Of a stretch of DNA of 64,000 nt, positions 61,545-64,000 are shown one piece after another. The DNA is from Arthrobacter liuii. GTDB lineage: Bacteria; Actinomycetota; Actinomycetes; Actinomycetales; Micrococcaceae. A program made the translations under genes and the position numbers. Below the pieces are notes generated by a model. The model was given only the letters and a program-made list of their open reading frames with translations, ran no database searches and was not told where the DNA came from. The stretch spans positions 235,638 through 299,637 of the forward strand of contig NZ_BMFW01000004.1 of NCBI RefSeq assembly GCF_014639275.1. Direction: 5' to 3'. Numbering within the stretch: position 1 is the first letter of the stretch; each line of letters begins with the position of its first letter.

Positions 61545-62839
61545 ATGCGTACCCCCATTGACACCAACCCCGAGCCCGCCGCTGCCATCCATTCCACCGT
61601 CCGGGCCGACGTCGCCGTTATCGGCGGGGGAGTGGTTGGGCACGGAATCGCCTGGGAGGTGCAGCGTTCCGGACGCACTGTGGTCCTTATCGATGATGCA
61701 CCCGGTGCCGGTGCCAGCTGGGCCGCCGCCGGCATGCTGGCCCCCGTCAGCGAACTGCACTACCAGGAGGAGGATCTCCTGGAACTGATGCTGGAGGCAT
61801 CATCGCGCTGGCCTGCGTTTGCCGCCGGCGTCGCTGGTGCAACCGGCGCCGATCCCGGATACCTTACGACGCCGACACTCGCCGTGGGTGCCGACCCGGC
61901 TGACCGCCGGGCACTGATGGATCTCCGCGCGGTGCAGCAGGCCAACGGACTGGCGGTGGAGACACTGACAGTGCGGGAGGCCCGGACACGTGAGCCGCTC
62001 CTCAGCCCCGCCATCGCCTGCGCCCTGGATACGCCGGCGGACCACCAGGTGGATCCCAGGCGCCTGGTGGCAGCCCTGCGGCTGGGCCTCGCCGGCACGG
62101 CGCGGGAGTTGCCGGAACTGGCGGTTGCCGGGGCGGTGGACGGTTACGCAGTGCCGGACCGGGCAGTTGGGCTCCTTTGGGAGGGCGGAACGGTCGCCGG
62201 TGCCCGCCTCGCCACCGTCGGCACCGTCCTTGCGACGGAAACAGTGGTAGCGAACGGCCTGCAGGCGGGGGCCCTCCGCGGCCTGCCCGAAGGCCTCGAG
62301 CTGCCCCTGCGGCCCGTGCATGGGGACATCCTCCGCCTTGCGGTTCCCCGCCACCTTCAGCCCCTGGTGACCGCAACGGTGCGTGGCCTGGTCCACGGGG
62401 TTCCGGTGTACATCGTTCCGCGGCAGGACGGGACCGTGGTGATCGGAGCCACCCAGCGGGAGGACGCCCTCTCCGACGCAGTAAGCGCCGGGGGCGTGTA
62501 CCAGCTGCTGCGGGACGCACAGGCGCTGGTGCCCGCCGTCGCTGAACTTGAACTCGTGGAATGCACCGCGCGTGCCCGCCCGGGAACCCCCGACAACGCG
62601 CCGCTGCTGGGCCGGCTGCCAGTGCACCCGGGCTCCGGCGCCCCGGAGGCGGGGCACGTGCCGGGACTCATCATCGCCACCGGCTTCTTCCGGCATGGCG
62701 TGCTGCTCACTCCCGCCGCTGCAGCCATCTGCACGGCACTGCTGGACGGAAAGGCCGATCCCCGCTGGGCGCCCTTCAGCCCGGAGCGGTTCTCCCGGTC
62801 CGTCGCGGCCGCCCCAAGCCCCCACATCAAGGAGACAGC

Positions 62840-62843
<4 letters not shown>
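61545..62843 (+). CDS. thiO: Glycine oxidase ThiO
   Basis: This 432-residue FAD enzyme oxidises glycine to iminoglycine, the nitrogen source of the thiazole ring. The dinucleotide motif GGGVVG is at residues 27-32, ASWAAAGMLAPVSE follows, and the C-terminal stretch ARARPGTPDNAPLLG then GLIIATGFFRHGVLLTPAAA is the DAO-family end. It is under the TPP riboswitch and overlaps thiS by four bases. Confidence 0.94.
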
Positions 62844-63896
<1,053 letters not shown>

Positions 63897-63902
63897 CCCT
63901 GG

Positions 63903-63955
63903 ACGTCACAGCTGTGGCCACCACCCTCGCGGGGTGGTGGCCACAGCTGTGACGT
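63903..63955. terminator. Very strong hairpin after thiG
   Basis: A perfect 24-bp stem around a TCGCG loop begins six bases after the thiG stop, with no T-tract. It probably terminates the thi operon, though its length suggests a repeat element could be its source. Confidence 0.7.
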
Positions 63956-64000
63956 ACTGGCGGCGACCGCTGGCGGGCCGTTACTCAGCGACTGCTCAGC

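Overview
The window is ordinary chromosomal DNA of a high-GC actinobacterium. It is most likely a member of the Micrococcaceae close to Arthrobacter or Pseudarthrobacter. Pointers are the strong G/C preference at third codon positions, frequent GTG starts, a gluABCD glutamate importer, the fdxA-dapC pair, and a methyltransferase-sigE-anti-sigma-tatB-mrp block that keeps the mycobacterial gene order. I found no rRNA, tRNA, CRISPR array, insertion sequence, integrase or phage gene.

Layout. 1-3.3 kb: start of an MFS transporter with a divergent LysR regulator, a GlcNAc-kinase-like ATPase and a pirin. 3.5-7.1 kb: a four-gene OpuC-type osmolyte ABC importer. 7.2-15.5 kb: alaA, a PPK2-type polyphosphate kinase, xseAB, a membrane protein, ispH, rmuC and ychF. 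15.8-19.6 kb: a frameshifted CYTH-CHAD gene, a pyruvate-kinase-like protein without the C-terminal domain, and a small three-helix-bundle protein. 20.1-27.6 kb: two solute-binding lipoproteins followed by an oligopeptide ABC importer with fused ATPases. 27.7-34.3 kb: a probably frameshifted SGNH hydrolase, typA, a small SH3-like protein, fdxA, dapC and gltA. 34.5-40 kb: galE, a TetR regulator, an unknown protein, a lysozyme-like exoprotein, and divergent dapD/dapE. 40.1-43.4 kb: gluABCD. 43.5-46 kb: a LOG-family protein, a DivIVA-like protein and a GT-C-type membrane glycosyltransferase. 46.2-53.6 kb: a DUF3117 protein, an O-methyltransferase, sigE, its zinc anti-sigma factor, tatB, mrp, a DUF1003 protein, an MgtE-N/CBS protein and a GSP17M-like membrane protein. 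53.7-60.6 kb: an Xaa-Pro aminopeptidase, a PHP phosphoesterase, a solitary DNA methyltransferase next to a DEAD-box helicase, and an RNB ribonuclease. 60.7-63.9 kb: thiE diverging from a TPP riboswitch that controls thiO-thiS-thiG.

The genes mostly serve core metabolism and the envelope: the diaminopimelate branch (dapC, dapD, dapE), citrate entry, thiamine thiazole synthesis, isoprenoids, three nutrient or osmolyte importers, and an envelope-stress sigma factor.

The strongest genome-scale signal is promoter architecture. About 19 genes have a TANNNT-like -10 box 5-8 bases before the start codon, which implies leaderless mRNAs. Other points worth a second look are a frameshift lying inside a perfect 12-bp inverted repeat in the CYTH-CHAD gene, a family of about 60-bp palindromic intergenic repeats, and the neighbourhood of the CHAD and pyruvate-kinase-like proteins. 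I see no clear mobile or defence system.
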